NCBI RefSeq assembly: GCF_024679245.1
Contig: NC_090187.1
Coordinates: 21,400,995 to 21,464,994 of the forward strand
Length of the DNA: 64,000 bases
From: Pseudorasbora parva
Lineage: Eukaryota > Chordata > Actinopteri > Cypriniformes > Gobionidae
Reading direction: 5' to 3'
Shown here: positions 48,340 through 60,372 of the stretch, one piece after another
Numbering within the stretch: position 1 is the first letter of the stretch
How the letters are laid out: the number at the start of each line of letters is the position of its first letter
Translations under genes and position numbers: made by a program
The notes under the pieces: generated by a model
Database searches by the model: none
What the model saw: only the letters and a program-made list of their open reading frames with translations
Told to the model about the DNA's origin: nothing

Positions 48340-51300
48340 AGTCATTTGTTCGATTGTGTGTAATGTGAGCGAAGTTTTCAATCCGAGATCGCTCCGTTCT
48401 CGTCTAGCGCTCTTCCTGAGGGAAGAGCGTTTTTGCATCTGAGATTAGTGATGTGATCCCCGCTCACGCTGAGGCTGAGCGCGGATGCACGTCACATTCC
48501 CTCGGATGGGGTCGCCGATCGCCGCGAGGGGATGTTTCCCTCCGGCGATCTAGCGACTGACGAGACTAATCACGAATGCTCGTAGGGATGGCTGGTGAGA
48601 AGGGAAATTAATTTCTCAGCCATCCTGACTGTGTATGCTGAGCCGATGGCTGTTATGAGCGCGCTGCATGCAGGCTGCGGCCGTCATGTGGGCGCATTAA
48701 AGGAGAGATCGCTCGTTTAAACGGAACGATCGATTTCTCCCCGGCCATAAAACCGTCGGCTCAGTTGAGCTTTTCCATTCCTTCCTGATCTCCTGACTGA
48801 GATCGTGAGGGTATGGAAGAACCCATATTCAGTGTATTCACGGACATCAGCGGGTGTTAAATGCTGATGTTTGGAGGATGGGTGTTCTAGCTCCAACCCT
48901 GCCATCTGAGCTTCTTTCAACTATGTTTCAAGAGGTTTAGATGGCGGGGCATACACGGCAGCGGGTCAGCCTGGTGCTACTTTTACGCCTTGTCGGTGTT
49001 GCAAGTATACTGGGAAGACCTGCTGAGGGATCTCAATCAGGGAAAATACCCTGACCCGCGGCGTAGCTGTGCGCCATATCAGCGATAGCAGGGCCTGAGG
49101 GCCAGTGTCACAGAAGCGCGGGTGGTGGTGTCCGAGGACCCGCACACCGCTGAGATCCGGGTCCCAGGCAGGCGGGAGGCGTCACGGTATACGGACCAGT
49201 GACGGGGCCTGAGTGCCAACATCGCCTCTCATGCTCCCCGCGGTTAAGGGCGGGGCGCAAAGAGGCGGACTCCCACATAAGAGGAATAGTATCACAACGC
49301 TGTTGGCGTGAATGAAATATCCCTCCCTTAGGTGGGTGAGTTAAGAATTACATCTCATTTACTGCTCTTCTTCATTTTCTCCCCAGGCGCTTCTTACATC
49401 CGGCCCTGAGGGGGGCCATGACGATGATACTCTAGACCCCGCCTGGCTGGGCTGTGAGAAGCGCACCCTCAGGCGGTTGCGCTCCCAAACATGCATACTG
49501 TGAGTAAAACTTATGTGTGGATATCGTCGCGCAGGAGGCGAGCTGGTAAGTCCCCCTTGCGAGGGAAACATTTATTATTTATGTTGTGTGAGACTTCATG
49601 CTCCCCGCCAAGGGTTTGGGGATCACGGTATTGATGGAGGACACCATAGGGCCCTGTAGTTCCCCTGTCCGGTGGCTAGAACGATTTTTTAGATGCCGTT
49701 ATGTGGTATGTCTAGAGCTAGCTTTGCTAGGAGAGAATAGCCGCCATTGTATGTACAGCTGTGCGAACAGTTTTTTGCCTTCTCTCTGTGTGATGAAGCA
49801 GTATTGAGGCAACCGCTCATTTTTGTAGGAATGTGCTGTTGTTTTAGGCGAGTGTGCTCTCCTAGTCAAACAGGAAGCTCTTAGCCACCCCAGGGTAAAG
49901 CGGTCAACGTTGCCCCTCGTGGAATTTCATAGACGGGAGGGTGAGTTTAGGCTTACGCACAAACTACAGATTTATGTCTAGCCTCGCAGGGCTTAGACGG
50001 AGTATTATTGAGGTTTTTCCGCTTCCCCGAGCTGCGTATAATACTCTTATGTAGGCTGGCCCTCTCCGGGCCACTGCATCGGTTGGCCTAGGCTTTTGCG
50101 GGATGGGGGGCATTTCTTTCCAAAGAAGGAAAGTAATTATCGCCCGAGGCCCTCGGTTTGAATATTGCAGGGCATTTTCTTTCGCATCCCTAGTCAGCCT
50201 CCTCTTACATTAGAGTCGTCCGGCCAAGGCCCGCCCCCTTCTCTGCATTTTGGGTTTTTTTAGTAATGCAGGTTGGTGTGAAGCAGAATGAACAGCGACT
50301 TAGCCAGTGGTCGTGGGGCGGGGTTTGGCGTCCCACGCTTGTACGCAGGTGGGCTATTTTTGCGAAAACCCCGCTTTCCAGAGCTTGTTGTGGCTGCCAC
50401 CTTCTGGCGGCCCCTGGCCCCATCCTGGAGGATGTTGGGCCGGTGGGTAGCATATTTGTGAATATTTTTTTTGCCCTCTGCTCTGTGTCTTCTGCTCCAC
50501 CTTTTAGGGCTCGGGTTGAGCTGCACTCGCAACCTGCGTGCTTCGTAATGGTTCGGTCGGATGCTCCCCTGGAAGCCGAAGCATTGCCATGGCTGACGCC
50601 CTAGCGTGAACGGTAGGCCGCTGCATGAAGGAAGAGCGGCCGCCCTGACGCAGGTGACGTAAGTTGTACTCCCCTCGCTTTGAGGGTCTAGGTACTTTCT
50701 GCTGAGTACACTGCTTTTGGCAATGTGTTTAGGCTATGTCTGTAGGCACTGCCGGATGGGACTGCGTCATCGCATGGAGGACCCCATGAGCCTCCGGGAT
50801 GAAGCCAGCCCCGGGAGGGGCATGGGCTACCAGCTGGCTGTGAGCAGCCAGCTTGGGCAGTCCTGGCAGTGGACTCTGAGCAGGAGGCCTCAGCAGGCCT
50901 CCTTGCGGGTGAGTCGCGACATTGGGCCAATGTGCGCCTGGGAGGAATATCCCCGACGATGTCGGCTTCAGCAGTACCTCGTCGACAAGCAGGACCATCA
51001 TGGCCTCCCTGGGGTGATTTCCCCAGGTGGTAACTGGATGTCTAGGTCTTCGTCAGCCAAGCAGACAGCCACTGTCAGCCCGACTTGGAGCGGCCAGCAT
51101 TCATCCGACCTGCCAGCGAGCATTCGTCGCTGGCATGGCTACAAGCCCAGTTAGTAGGCCTCCCTAGGCCTCCCTGAGGGCCTGCTGGGGTGCAGCAGGC
51201 CTTGCCGGGCTTCCCTTGAGGGGGTATTCCCGTGCTTCAGGTGTTAGACGGCAGGTAGTAGGCCTCACCAGGCCTCCCTGAGGGCCTGCTGTGGTAGCAG

Positions 51301-52690
51301 TAAGCCTCGTCTGGCTTCCCCCAAGGGGTCGTTCCTGGGCTTCAGTCACTGGATGATAGGTAGTAGGCCTCACGGGGCCTCCCTGAGGGCCTGCTGGGAT
51401 GCAGCAGGCCTCATCTGGCTTCCCCTGAGGGGGTACTCCAGGGAACTAGCGCTGGATAACAGTTCCTGGGCTCCAGTCACCAGATGGCAGGTAGCAGGCC
51501 TCACCAGGCCTCCCGGAGGGCCTGCTGGGTTGCAGCAGGCCTCATCTGGCTTCCCCTGAGGGGGTGGTCCAGGGCCTCGGCCACTGGGTGACAGGGATTA
51601 GGCCTCGCTAGGCCTCCCGGAGGGTGAGCCCCGGTTCCCGGTTCCTATGACAGTGAGCATGGTTGCTAGCCAGGGCGGCTAGCATGATCTGCTATCAGGT
51701 AGCAGGCCTCACCAGGCCTCCCTGAGGTCGTTCCCTGGTCTCAGTGCCGGCTACGAGTAGCCTGGCAAGTAGTAGGCCCTGCGGGGCCTCCCAGGGGGAA
51801 TGAGTTCCTTGGACGGAGACACATAACTGGCTCAAGCTGACAGCTAGTGGTTCCTGCCATCAGGCTTCGGTCCTAGCCGGCAGCACCTGATGGCGGGCGC
51901 ATACTCTAGCACGACGAGTTTACACTGCTGCTATGCGGTCCTTACAGGACAGGGACTTGCATAGGTTGCCTACAGCATGGTACCTACCAGGCAGGCTTAA
52001 GAGCTCCCCTCTTAGGAGGGTTGTCTGTGAGCTTACGGCCGCCTGGGCCTGGTCAGTTGGTCGTAGGCCCCTCGGGGCCTCCCTGTGAGACCAGCCTGTA
52101 GGCCTTCTCAGGCCTCCTGAGCACCCCTGTAATGTATGTGCTCGGTAGATCCTAGGATCGAGCAGCTGACTCCCCTCGCTAGCAAGGGTGGGAAAGCACT
52201 ACGCTGAGCGCTGTTCTCCAGGATAGCCCGTCTCTGAGTTCCGGCCTGAGGCGGACACTGCCAGTTCGCAGTCCCTCAGCTTGATGCCTCTCCAGAGGCG
52301 AGTTTCCAGAGGCTCTGTTGTTAACAGACTGGGCTGGCAGACGGAAGCGTCCCGCATAGTGACGCCAGGTCAAGCCTCCCTGGTGGCATTCGGTGAAGTT
52401 CTTCCCGAATAGTGACTGGCTGGGGCGCCCTCGGGTCCCCTAGCCACATTCCCTTAAAGGAACCCCTTCTGTCGAACAGGTTGGTTCCAGGCCTTTGAGC
52501 GGCCGGGGTAGGGTACATGAAGGTGCCCCAAGGCCACAGCTCGGGCTATGACCGTAGGGAATGCTGTCACTGACAGCCTAATGTGACCAGAGGGGGAGTG
52601 GTTCAGGCATTTCAGTTGAATTTGCTTGTCCTGACAGTTGTCACTGCCAGTAGGCATGCACTCCCCTCGGCATGGCGGCGTGGGTATATC
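48340..52690. other. Interior of the DIRS-like element, no ORF recognised
   Basis: GC-rich relative to the flanks, with only short ORFs in all frames and no similarity that I recognise to DIRS Gag, reverse transcriptase or tyrosine recombinase. Contains the tandem array 51147-52120. Confidence 0.6.
51147..52120. repeat. Tandem array of about 115 bp GC-rich units
   Basis: Recurrent AGTAGGCCTCACCAGGCCTC, then GAGGGCCTGCTGGG, GCAGCAGGCCTCATCTGGCT and CCCCTGAGGGGGT. Four well-kept units lie at 51147-51600, decaying to partial units by about 52120. The period is variable because of indels. Confidence 0.8.
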
Positions 52691-52796
52691 GTTCCCCATA
52701 GCGTCAGCTGACGCAGCTCGAGTTCCCTTTCGAAAGGGAACGTCCCTGGTTACGAATGTAACCTTAGTTCCCTGAGAACAGGGAACGAGACGCTGC
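52691..52796. repeat. Internal complementary region of the DIRS-like element
   Basis: 52691-52741 is the reverse complement of the left end (45873-45923). 52742-52796 is the reverse complement of the right end (53002-53056). They abut as GAAAGGGAAC/GTCCCTGG, the arrangement thought to guide joining of the two ends into a circle in DIRS replication. Confidence 0.8.
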
Positions 52797-52831
52797 ATCA
52801 CTTTTGCCATGCCTCGGGGCCTGCCTGCGAA

Positions 52832-53006
52832 CAGTCCCTTCAGACGAAGAAGCTGGTGTCATGTTTGCAAGGCACCCTTATATACTTCCTGGTCGCACCT
52901 TGATGACATCATAGGCTGTCGCCGGTCAATAGGATTGCTGTGGTTTGATAGTAGCTCAGACACCGGTCACGCTGGAGGCGTTCCCCATAGCGTCAGCTGA
53001 CGCAGC
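52832..53006 (-). repeat. Right inverted terminal repeat of the DIRS-like element
   Basis: Complement of 45897-46075. It is preceded by the internal complementary region and followed by a 50 bp right extension up to 53056. Confidence 0.82.
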
Positions 53007-53056
53007 GTCTCGTTCCCTGTTCTCAGGGAACTAAGGTTACATTCGTAACCAGGGAC

Positions 53057-53220
53057 GATTTGAGATTGGCCTGTAATTGACTAATTCTTAAAACTCATTT
53101 AATAAGTGGTTTAATTATAGCCAACTTAAAAGTTTTCGTTACATATCCTAATGTCAAGGATGAATTAATGATGTTAAGCAGAGTGATCTATGACCTCTGG
53201 AAGTATCTCTTTTAATAGCC
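53057..53220 (-). pseudogene. L2-type LINE copy 3, middle RT piece
   Basis: On the minus strand it encodes the stretch LLKEILPEVIDHS followed by decayed sequence (complement of ATTTGAGATTGGCCTG at 53058, equivalent to the RT motif region SNLPF). It is bordered by the DIRS-like element on one side and the 53223-54490 element on the other. Confidence 0.7.
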
Positions 53221-53222
53221 TA

Positions 53223-54490
53223 CACAAAATTACTCTTTGAATGAACATAAAAAAATCATGGAAAGTATTTCCACATAATTAACTTGCTTTATTTCAGCAT
53301 TATGCAATTCTGTTATTCCAATTTAATGTACTTACTTTGGATAAACTTAATTTATTAAGGTTGATTCAACTTATTAACTATGGTTGGGCACAGCTTAATT
53401 TAATAGTGTCAGCTCAACTACACAAATTTGTTGTATTCTTTTTGCATTAGCTTAAAATCATTTAGTCAAAACTACTAAAAAAATCATGTCATTCCAACTA
53501 GATAAAGTAGGATAGAGAGGGATAGAACTGATGGCCATATTTATCCTATGGGAACTGCGTCACATGAATTAGTTTTCTTTATTTCTATAAAAACTATTAG
53601 TCAACAACACATAATCACTTGCTAATTGTAACATGCAAGTAACTATCAAGTAAAGCATTTCTCGTCACTGGAATTAGCAGTTAGCTCGTTGAGAACAGCA
53701 CAACTTAACCACAAGGTCTACACTATAATGGTAACCTCAAAAAAATCAACCCAACATAACACAACTTTTAAATGTCCAATATAACTGTCAAATATAACAT
53801 CAAACATTCACAGGTCTTTCACTAAAAAAAACAAATTAAACAGCACTTCATTTCAACATTTACTCTGTTACTCCAAGGCGGCAGTGGCTCAGTGGTTCAT
53901 GTAGGTTGTCTACAAACCAGAAGGTTGGTGGTTCGATCCCCGGTTCCACCTGACCACCTGAGCAAGTGTTGAGGTGTCCTTGAGCAAGACACCTAACCCC
54001 AGCTGCTGAGCTGGGTGGCGCCTTACATGGCTGACATCGCCGTCGGTGTATGAATGGGTGAATGTGAGGCAAAATGTAAAGCACTTTGGATAAAAGCGCT
54101 ATATAAATGCAGTCCATTTACCATCTGCCATTTACTCTTTTTACCATTTACCATTTACTCTCCTGAGGCATCCCTATGCAAAGCATGCTGGGAAATAGAA
54201 ATACACTGCCCAGTTCAGTCAGCACAACATAAATAATTAATGTAGTCTCAACACAAATGGTTTAGGTTAACTTAACATTTAACAAATTTGAAAGTCCTGT
54301 TTGTTCGGCTAACTTGATTTAATCATGTTATTTCAAATTAAACACATCAAGTTATGTCAAAGAGTAACGGTTTTAAGTCAGTTTAACATGAAGCAATCAC
54401 ATTTGAACCAGAAACCTGATTTAATGGTGTTATATCAATATGAATTGCTTAAATAAAGTGAACAGCATCATAAGTTCATTTTTTTGAGTG
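53223..54490. mobile_element. TA-flanked DNA element inside LINE copy 3 (1268 bp)
   Basis: Ends CACAAAATTACTCTTTGAATG and complement CACTCAAAAAAATGAAC; TA on both sides (53221-53222, 54491-54492). Removing it rejoins the LINE codons (DPIPT-RLLKEILPEV). The interior is rich in AACTT/AAGTT runs like the subterminal parts of the CACTA-like element at 11124-15657. It carries the SINE at 53874-54125. No ORF. Confidence 0.65.
53874..54125 (+). mobile_element. tRNA-derived SINE with LINE-like tail
   Basis: A box TGGCTCAGTGG (53885-53895) and B box GGTTCGATCCC (53930-53940) of an RNA polymerase III promoter, a core with CTTGAGCAAGACACCTAACC, and a 3' tail TAAAGCACTTTGGATAAAAG resembling the 3' ends of the LINE fragments at 9038 and 9921. 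The shared tail suggests mobilisation by an L2-type reverse transcriptase. CATTTAC repeats follow. Confidence 0.85.
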
Positions 54491-54492
54491 TA

Positions 54493-55796
54493 GTCGGTAT
54501 AGGGTCAAGCATACATGTTGTTGATTTTGATGATTTAACAAGTTTAGCCAATTCTTCTCCTCCTACAGTAGTGAATGAGTGTAATTTTTCCTCAGTGACA
54601 CTACAATGCTCTGTCTGAAGTGATAATGTAGTAGACGGCTGCATGGTTATAATTTTATTCCTAATATTATCAATCTTACTAGTAAAGAAGTTCATAAAGT
54701 CATTACTGCTGTTTTGTTTACAAACATCAGAAGTTGAAGCTTTATTTTTCGATAATTTAGCCACTGTATCGAATAAATACTTAGGGTTGTGTTTGTTTTC
54801 TTCTAAAAGAGTTGAGAAATAAGCAACTCTAACAGTTTTTATGGCCTTTCTATATGTCATCATGCTCTCTTTCCACAAATTGCGAAAAACCTCCAGTTTT
54901 GTTTTCTTCCAGCTGCGCTCCATTTTTCTGGCTGCTGTTTTAAGGGCCCGTGTGTATTATCGTCCTGCCATATTTGAAGCGAGGGGATGGCTTTGCAGCC
55001 TTAGGTAAATTAAGTATACATGACATTAGGTAATGATCTGAGATGTCATCGCACTGCTGCAGAATTTTAACAGTATCAACATTTATTCCTTGTGACATTA
55101 TTAGATCTAAAGTATGATTAAGGCGATGAGTGGGTCCCGATACGCGATAATTCTAAACTCTATTGTCTAACTCCAATAGAGTTTAGAATGTCTCTAAATG
55201 CCAATCCCAATGCGTCTTTTTCATTGTCTAAGGTGGATATTAAAATCACCAACAATTAGTACTTTATCTACAGCTAATACTAACTCTGATACAAAACCAG
55301 CAAATTCTTTGATAAAGTCTGTATTGTGCCCTGGTGGCCTGTATATAGTAGCCAACACAAATGTCAAACGGGATTTATCATTTACACTACATAGCGTTAC
55401 ATAAAGCACCAAAACTTCAAAGGAATTATATTTGAAACTAGACTTCTGAGTAATACTGAAAATATTATTATAAATTACAGCAACACCTCCCCCTTTACCT
55501 TTCAGACGTGGCTCATGTTTGTAAAAATAATCTCGGGGGGTGCACTCATTTAAAGTAATGTAATCGTCAGGTTTTAGCCAGGTTTTTGTCAAACACAGCA
55601 CATCTAAGTTATGACCTATAATCATATCATTGCCAATAAGAGTTTTTGGTGAAAGGGATCGAATATTCAGCAACCCAAGCTTTATCAATTGTTCATCCGT
55701 ATTATATCTGTTGTTTATTTGTTGGACATCAATTAAATTTTTACTGTTGAATGGTTTTGATGTTTTTTTGTATTTACTAATTCGGGGAACAGACAC
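54493..55796 (-). pseudogene. LINE ORF2 of copy 3: endonuclease and linker
   Basis: The endonuclease lies at 55796-55221 (LGLLNIRSLSPKTLIGNDMI, LTKTWLKPDD, KGGGVAVIYN, TIYRPPGHN, ILIVGDFNIHL-like end). It is interrupted near 55220-55140 by frameshifts and a small inverted duplication (CTCTATTGTCTAACTCCAAT around 55157-55185). The linker at 54923-54493 (ERSWKKTKLEVFRNLWKES, KSTTCMLDPIP) stops at the 53223-54490 insertion. Reverse transcriptase continues in pieces at 53220-53057 and 45872-45630. Confidence 0.82.
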
Positions 55797-55928
55797 AGTC
55801 TCTATGTGATAATATCTAGGTGAAAGAGTCTCTATGTGCTGGGATTTAGTTGACTTTGGTGACGTGAGACAGCTAGCAGACGGTTGGTTTAGCCAGTTTG
55901 TCTGCTTCCTGACCTGGGCCCCAGTGAG

Positions 55929-56768
55929 TCAAGGTTTAGCTCTAAGACTATGTGCCAAATTACTAGAGAGAAGAGCAGCACCAGCCCAGGAGCGATGAAT
56001 GCCGTCTATCTTCAATAGGTCAGGTCTGCCCCAAAAACTTTTCCAATTGTCTATGAACCCTATGTTATTTTGCAGACACCACTTAGACAACCAGCCATGG
56101 AGTGATGATAATCTGCTAACTATTTCATCACTCCTTTTAGCAGGGAGGGGACCAGAGAAAAATACGGCCTTTGACATTGTACTTGCGAGTTTACACACCT
56201 CTTTAATGTTAATTTTGGTGATCTCCGACTGGCGCAGTCGAACATCATTAGTGCCAACATGAATAATAATCTTAGAAAATTTACGATTAGATTTAGCCAG
56301 CACTTTTAAATTTGCTTTGATGTCAGGCGCTCTGGCTCCTGGTAAACATGTGACTATGGTGGTTGGTGTCTCTATTTTCACGTTCCGTGTAATAAAATCG
56401 CCAATAACTAGGGCACTTTCAACAGGATCCTCAGTGGGTGCGTTTCTGAGTGGGGAGAACCTGTTTGATGTTCTAATCGGAACGGAAGAGTGGTTTTTTG
56501 ATCCGCGACTATGCTTTCTCATCGTCATCCAGCCCTGCTGCGCGGGCTCAGCCGGAACCAAACAATGAGTGTTCACTAAGCTAGTCGCATCCAAAGTAGT
56601 ATCTAAAGCTGTTACATTCTCACTACTCTCACATAAAGCTTGGATGCGTGTCTCTAAATCTGAAGTCTTCTCCGTCAGCCTGATCTGTTCGCCCTGTTCG
56701 CCAACAGAGATAGATATGCTAAACATGTAGCATGCAGTGCAAGTGACAATGACAGGAGAAGAAGACAT
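55929..56768 (-). pseudogene. LINE ORF1 with SGNH-esterase domain (279 aa), catalytic Ser lost
   Basis: The frame is open from ATG to stop. The N-terminal part has a heptad-like, possibly coiled-coil segment (about residues 20-50). The SGNH/GDSL-like esterase domain spans about 118-270: block I reads VIGDFITRN (121-129), block III VGTNDVR (171-177), block V DGIH (255-258). The esterase ORF1 type is known from CR1/L2 LINEs. Block I should read GDS; here residue 125 is Phe (codon TTT), so the nucleophile is missing and the domain is presumably inactive. It lies directly upstream of ORF2 on the same strand with a gap of about 130 bp. Confidence 0.83.
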
Positions 56769-57028
56769 GGCTTACCGTATTTGTCGATGAATCCAAAACT
56801 TACCACAGTTGTCTGATGGAGTAACACTATATGGTGATGAGTAAGTTATATTTAGCAGTATAAATAACAAAGAAAATATATCAAATAGAGATTCAAACAC
56901 AGCTATACAGAGCTACAAACACTGAGAGAGGGCAGCAGCAGCAGGCAGACAGACAGAAGCAATCGATATCCGGGAAACAGGTGTTAAAGTTGGTGTTATG
57001 ATTATGCACTATGTTGAGATTACCTTAA

Positions 57029-57614
57029 AGGTCCTGTTCTTCGCGATTCCATCTTTCAAACTTTAGTTAGTGTGAAATGTTGCTGTTGGAGCATAAATAA
57101 TACCTGTAAAATTATAAAGCTCAAAGTTTAATGCCAAGCGAGATATTTTATTTAACAGAAGTTCCCTTTCAAAGCCTACAGCGAATGGCCGGTTAGGAAT
57201 ACACCCCTGCACTTCCTGGCATGAATGACGTCACTAGAACCGTTTGTTGACTAACCCTCCGCCCACAAGTACACGCAAAATAGGGGGAGTGGTCTTGTTG
57301 CTCTCCCACGTGGAGAAGAGCGCGCATTCAGCACTTGCATCTCCCCGCTATGGTAAGAGGCAGGACCTTTTTCCGGGCAAAGTGCGCTAAGCTGCTGTCC
57401 AATCACAACACGGGAAGCGCTGGCACAATCAGAACTCATTACGTGTTTCTGAAGGAGGGACTTCATAGAACAAGGAAATCATCAGGCCGTTTTTAGGACA
57501 GAGGAAACAGCGGTATACAGATAAGTGTTTTTGTACACGTGAAACATGAACTCATGTTATATTGCACACTGTAAACATAATCAAAGCTTCGAAAACACGC
57601 GAAGAACGGGACCT
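57029..57614. mobile_element. TTAA-flanked MITE (586 bp)
   Basis: Ends AGGTCCTGTTCTTCGCG and complement of CGCGAAGAACGGGACCT; TTAA at 57025-57028 and 57615-57618. No ORF of note. Confidence 0.75.
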
Positions 57615-57673
57615 TTAAATTTAAAAAAAGGGAGGTAATGTGGTGTATTTGATACTATTAATATGTGCAATAA

Positions 57674-59098
57674 AGGACAACTCCGGCAAATTTTTAAGTT
57701 TATCTTGATCGTTATATCTTTGTGAGTACAGTCTATAGAAATAAACCCGAACCGGATTGGTGCTTGCAACACAGAGTTATTACAATTAATGCTCAGAGCC
57801 CCCCCTCAGCTAAAACGGCAGCTTGGGGGCATGCACGTAAAGGGTGACTTTGTGCCTCTTAACAGACACAAAATGCAATTAAAATGTCTGTCCAACATGA
57901 ACAGGGCCCTTAAATGACAATGAGATGTGTTTAGCCACTTAGCCATTGTTTAAATTCCCCTGTTTTAGGTAGCTAGCTGTGTCTCTGGCTGAAGTCCCGT
58001 GGGAACGCAAAGGTAGCCGGAAAGTTGAGAAGAGCATCGTGTTTATGAAGAGGCTCTGCTCATCGGCTTGTCGGTCCTCAGTATTGAACGTGTCCAAAGA
58101 AATAGTTTTCGATTCTGTACTGCTGACCCGATGAGGACTTCTTAGAGAGGACCGCTGCTCATTCAGTTAATCGCGCATGCTCAGTATCAGCTGCTCGGGA
58201 GTTCATCAGATCTCTCAGCAAAACATGACTCAGTTCAGTGAACGGTTGGAGTTACAACATATAATTCAAGACATTAGTTTATTTATATTTGGAGGGACTG
58301 TCACTCATGTCAGAAAGTGAGCAACTAAAATAACGTGTGTGGTCAGCGCTGATTTGAGACGCGAACCATTTAGAACGATTCAGTCTGATTTGGTGAACTG
58401 GTTCGCCGGGTTCACCAAAAAGAACCAGTTCAAAAGAACCAGTTAAAAAGAACGATTCGTTCATGACCGGACATCACTAGATCGATGATCCGATCTGGCT
58501 CACAAGTGAAGAAGAAACTGTTAGCGTTTGTGCCTTTCCGAATTGTAAAAATTTGCAGCAAACACTTGTCTAACTTACAAAGGCACAACAGAGCTGGGCC
58601 GGTTGAAGAAAAATGCCATTCTGAGGTTAAAGACGGGTGCAGCCACTGTGGAGGTGATGTAAACTTTATTTATCCTTCCATTTGGGCACACCCAGCTTAA
58701 GGAAAGATGTGCAGAAATTGAAAATAATTTGCTTTACACACACATGACGCTCTTGTCTACCGCTGCATTCCCACGGGACTTCAGCGCGAGACACAGCTAG
58801 CCGGCTAAAACAGGTGAATTTAAACAATAGCTAAGTGGCTAAACGCATCTCATTGTCGTGTGAGGGACCTGTTTATGTTGGACAGACATTTCAATTGTAT
58901 TTTGTGTCTGTTAAGAGGCACAAAGACACCCTTTACGTGCATGCCCCCAAGCTGCCGTTTTAGCTGAGGGGGGGCTCTGAGCATTAACTGTAATTACTCC
59001 GCGTTGCATGCACCAATCCGGTTCGTTTTTATTCTATAGACTGTACTCACAAAGATATAACGATCAAGATAAACTTAAAAATTCGCCAGAGTTGTCCT
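57674..59098. mobile_element. TTAA-type palindromic element (1425 bp)
   Basis: Inverted arms of about 350 bp: AGGACAACTCCGGCAAATTT (57674) against the complement near 59098 (AGGACAACTCTGGCGAATTT). The right flank is TTAA (59099-59102); the left is ATAA, a one-base change. The interior (about 58030-58750) holds an AACCAGTTCAAAAGAACCAG stretch typical of another repeat and a short ORF (58485-58700) without known motif. Confidence 0.65.
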
Positions 59099-60372
59099 TT
59101 AAGGTTGGCCCAGAAGACTTTTGCCGTAGTTAGCTTAGGTACCCTCTGCGCATGTTATAGATACAGGAAGTCGAGTCTGTAATGCCCTCATGTTGAGTTT
59201 CAATTGTTCACGTCCTCACTGATAAAGCAGTAAAACGCGTGCCTTGGCTCATTATTGAAGTACACCACACCAATGATATCGGATGATTTTGAAGTTGAAA
59301 ATTGAGTGTTTTTGCTAAAGAGCGTTTGTATTAGTCTTCACACAAGCGCTTTGTAAACACGAGGGCGGAACTTCTGCCTACATCTAGTGTGACCATTTCG
59401 ACGTGATTATGTCATCGTTGGCACCTCGCAGAGCTGCGCAAATTGAACAATTTAGGTTAAAAAGTATATTATTTTTTTAAATGACTGATCATTTGGCTAT
59501 ATAAGTCCCTATATTCCTCATCTGGGATCATGCAGAGCCTCTGAAGCCCTTTGAAGCGGCGTTGATTTGGACCTTCAACATATTGATTGCAACTGAAAAG
59601 CATTATATGATGAACAATCCTGGAATGTTTTCTTCAAGAAACTTAATTTCTTTTCCACTGAAGAAATAAAGACATGAACATCTTGGTTCTTGGATGAGAT
59701 GGGGGTGAGTAAATTATCAGTCAATTTTCATTTTGGGTTGTACTAATCCGTTAATTATCTTTGATTGATGGCCATTACACTGTTTTCAATGTATTTTGTT
59801 GTTGTTGTTCGTATGTATAATACGCCATAAAATGCGTCTCATATGCACGCGAAAAACCGCGTGCCATAGACACGCCAAAATTAGTTTTGGCGTATACATT
59901 CCACGACATTGCACACTCGTACTATTTATACGCATTTTTGTGAGAATACCCTGATAATAATTATATGTAGTTTATATGTATATAAACTTGAAGAGCTAAC
60001 ACACCATTTCCCTATTAAAAAAATATGAAATCTGTATGAAATACATATAAACAAATGACACAAAATGTAAATAAATCCTATATGACTTTAATTTGACTAG
60101 CATATGATTCAATAATAGAATTTTATATGATTTGAATATGACTATCAGGAGTTTTCTACTAATACCATACACCATTGCATTCTGTTTACATGTAGAACTC
60201 ATATAAGATTTTTACAGCATGATCCAAAAATCCCCTTCAAGTTTTCTGTGTGCTTTTTAGTATGAAATGGGCCATAAATGGTCTGATTTTGTGTATGACA
60301 TATATTGGACTTACATGAAACACATAAGATAATTCTGGCTGATTTAAGTAAGGAAAATATATGGTCACGATA

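Larger units (their letters stand above)
54493..56990 (-). mobile_element. L2-type LINE copy 3, 5' part (ORF1 and start of ORF2)
   Basis: The minus-strand order is 5' UTR (about 56990-56769), ORF1 (56768-55929) and ORF2 (55796 to 54493, continuing at 53220). Total extent with later pieces is 45572-56990. It is a different L2 subfamily from copies 1 and 2, judged by low identity and a different 3' tail. Confidence 0.85.

Noticed and set aside
53874..53950. A tRNA gene
   Set aside because: A and B boxes are present, but there is no credible cloverleaf with anticodon arm, and the sequence continues into a SINE core and tail.
58485..58700. 71-codon ORF with a CSHCGG motif as a zinc-finger remnant
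   Set aside because: A single CxxC pair without a partner and no neighbouring support; too little to call a gene.
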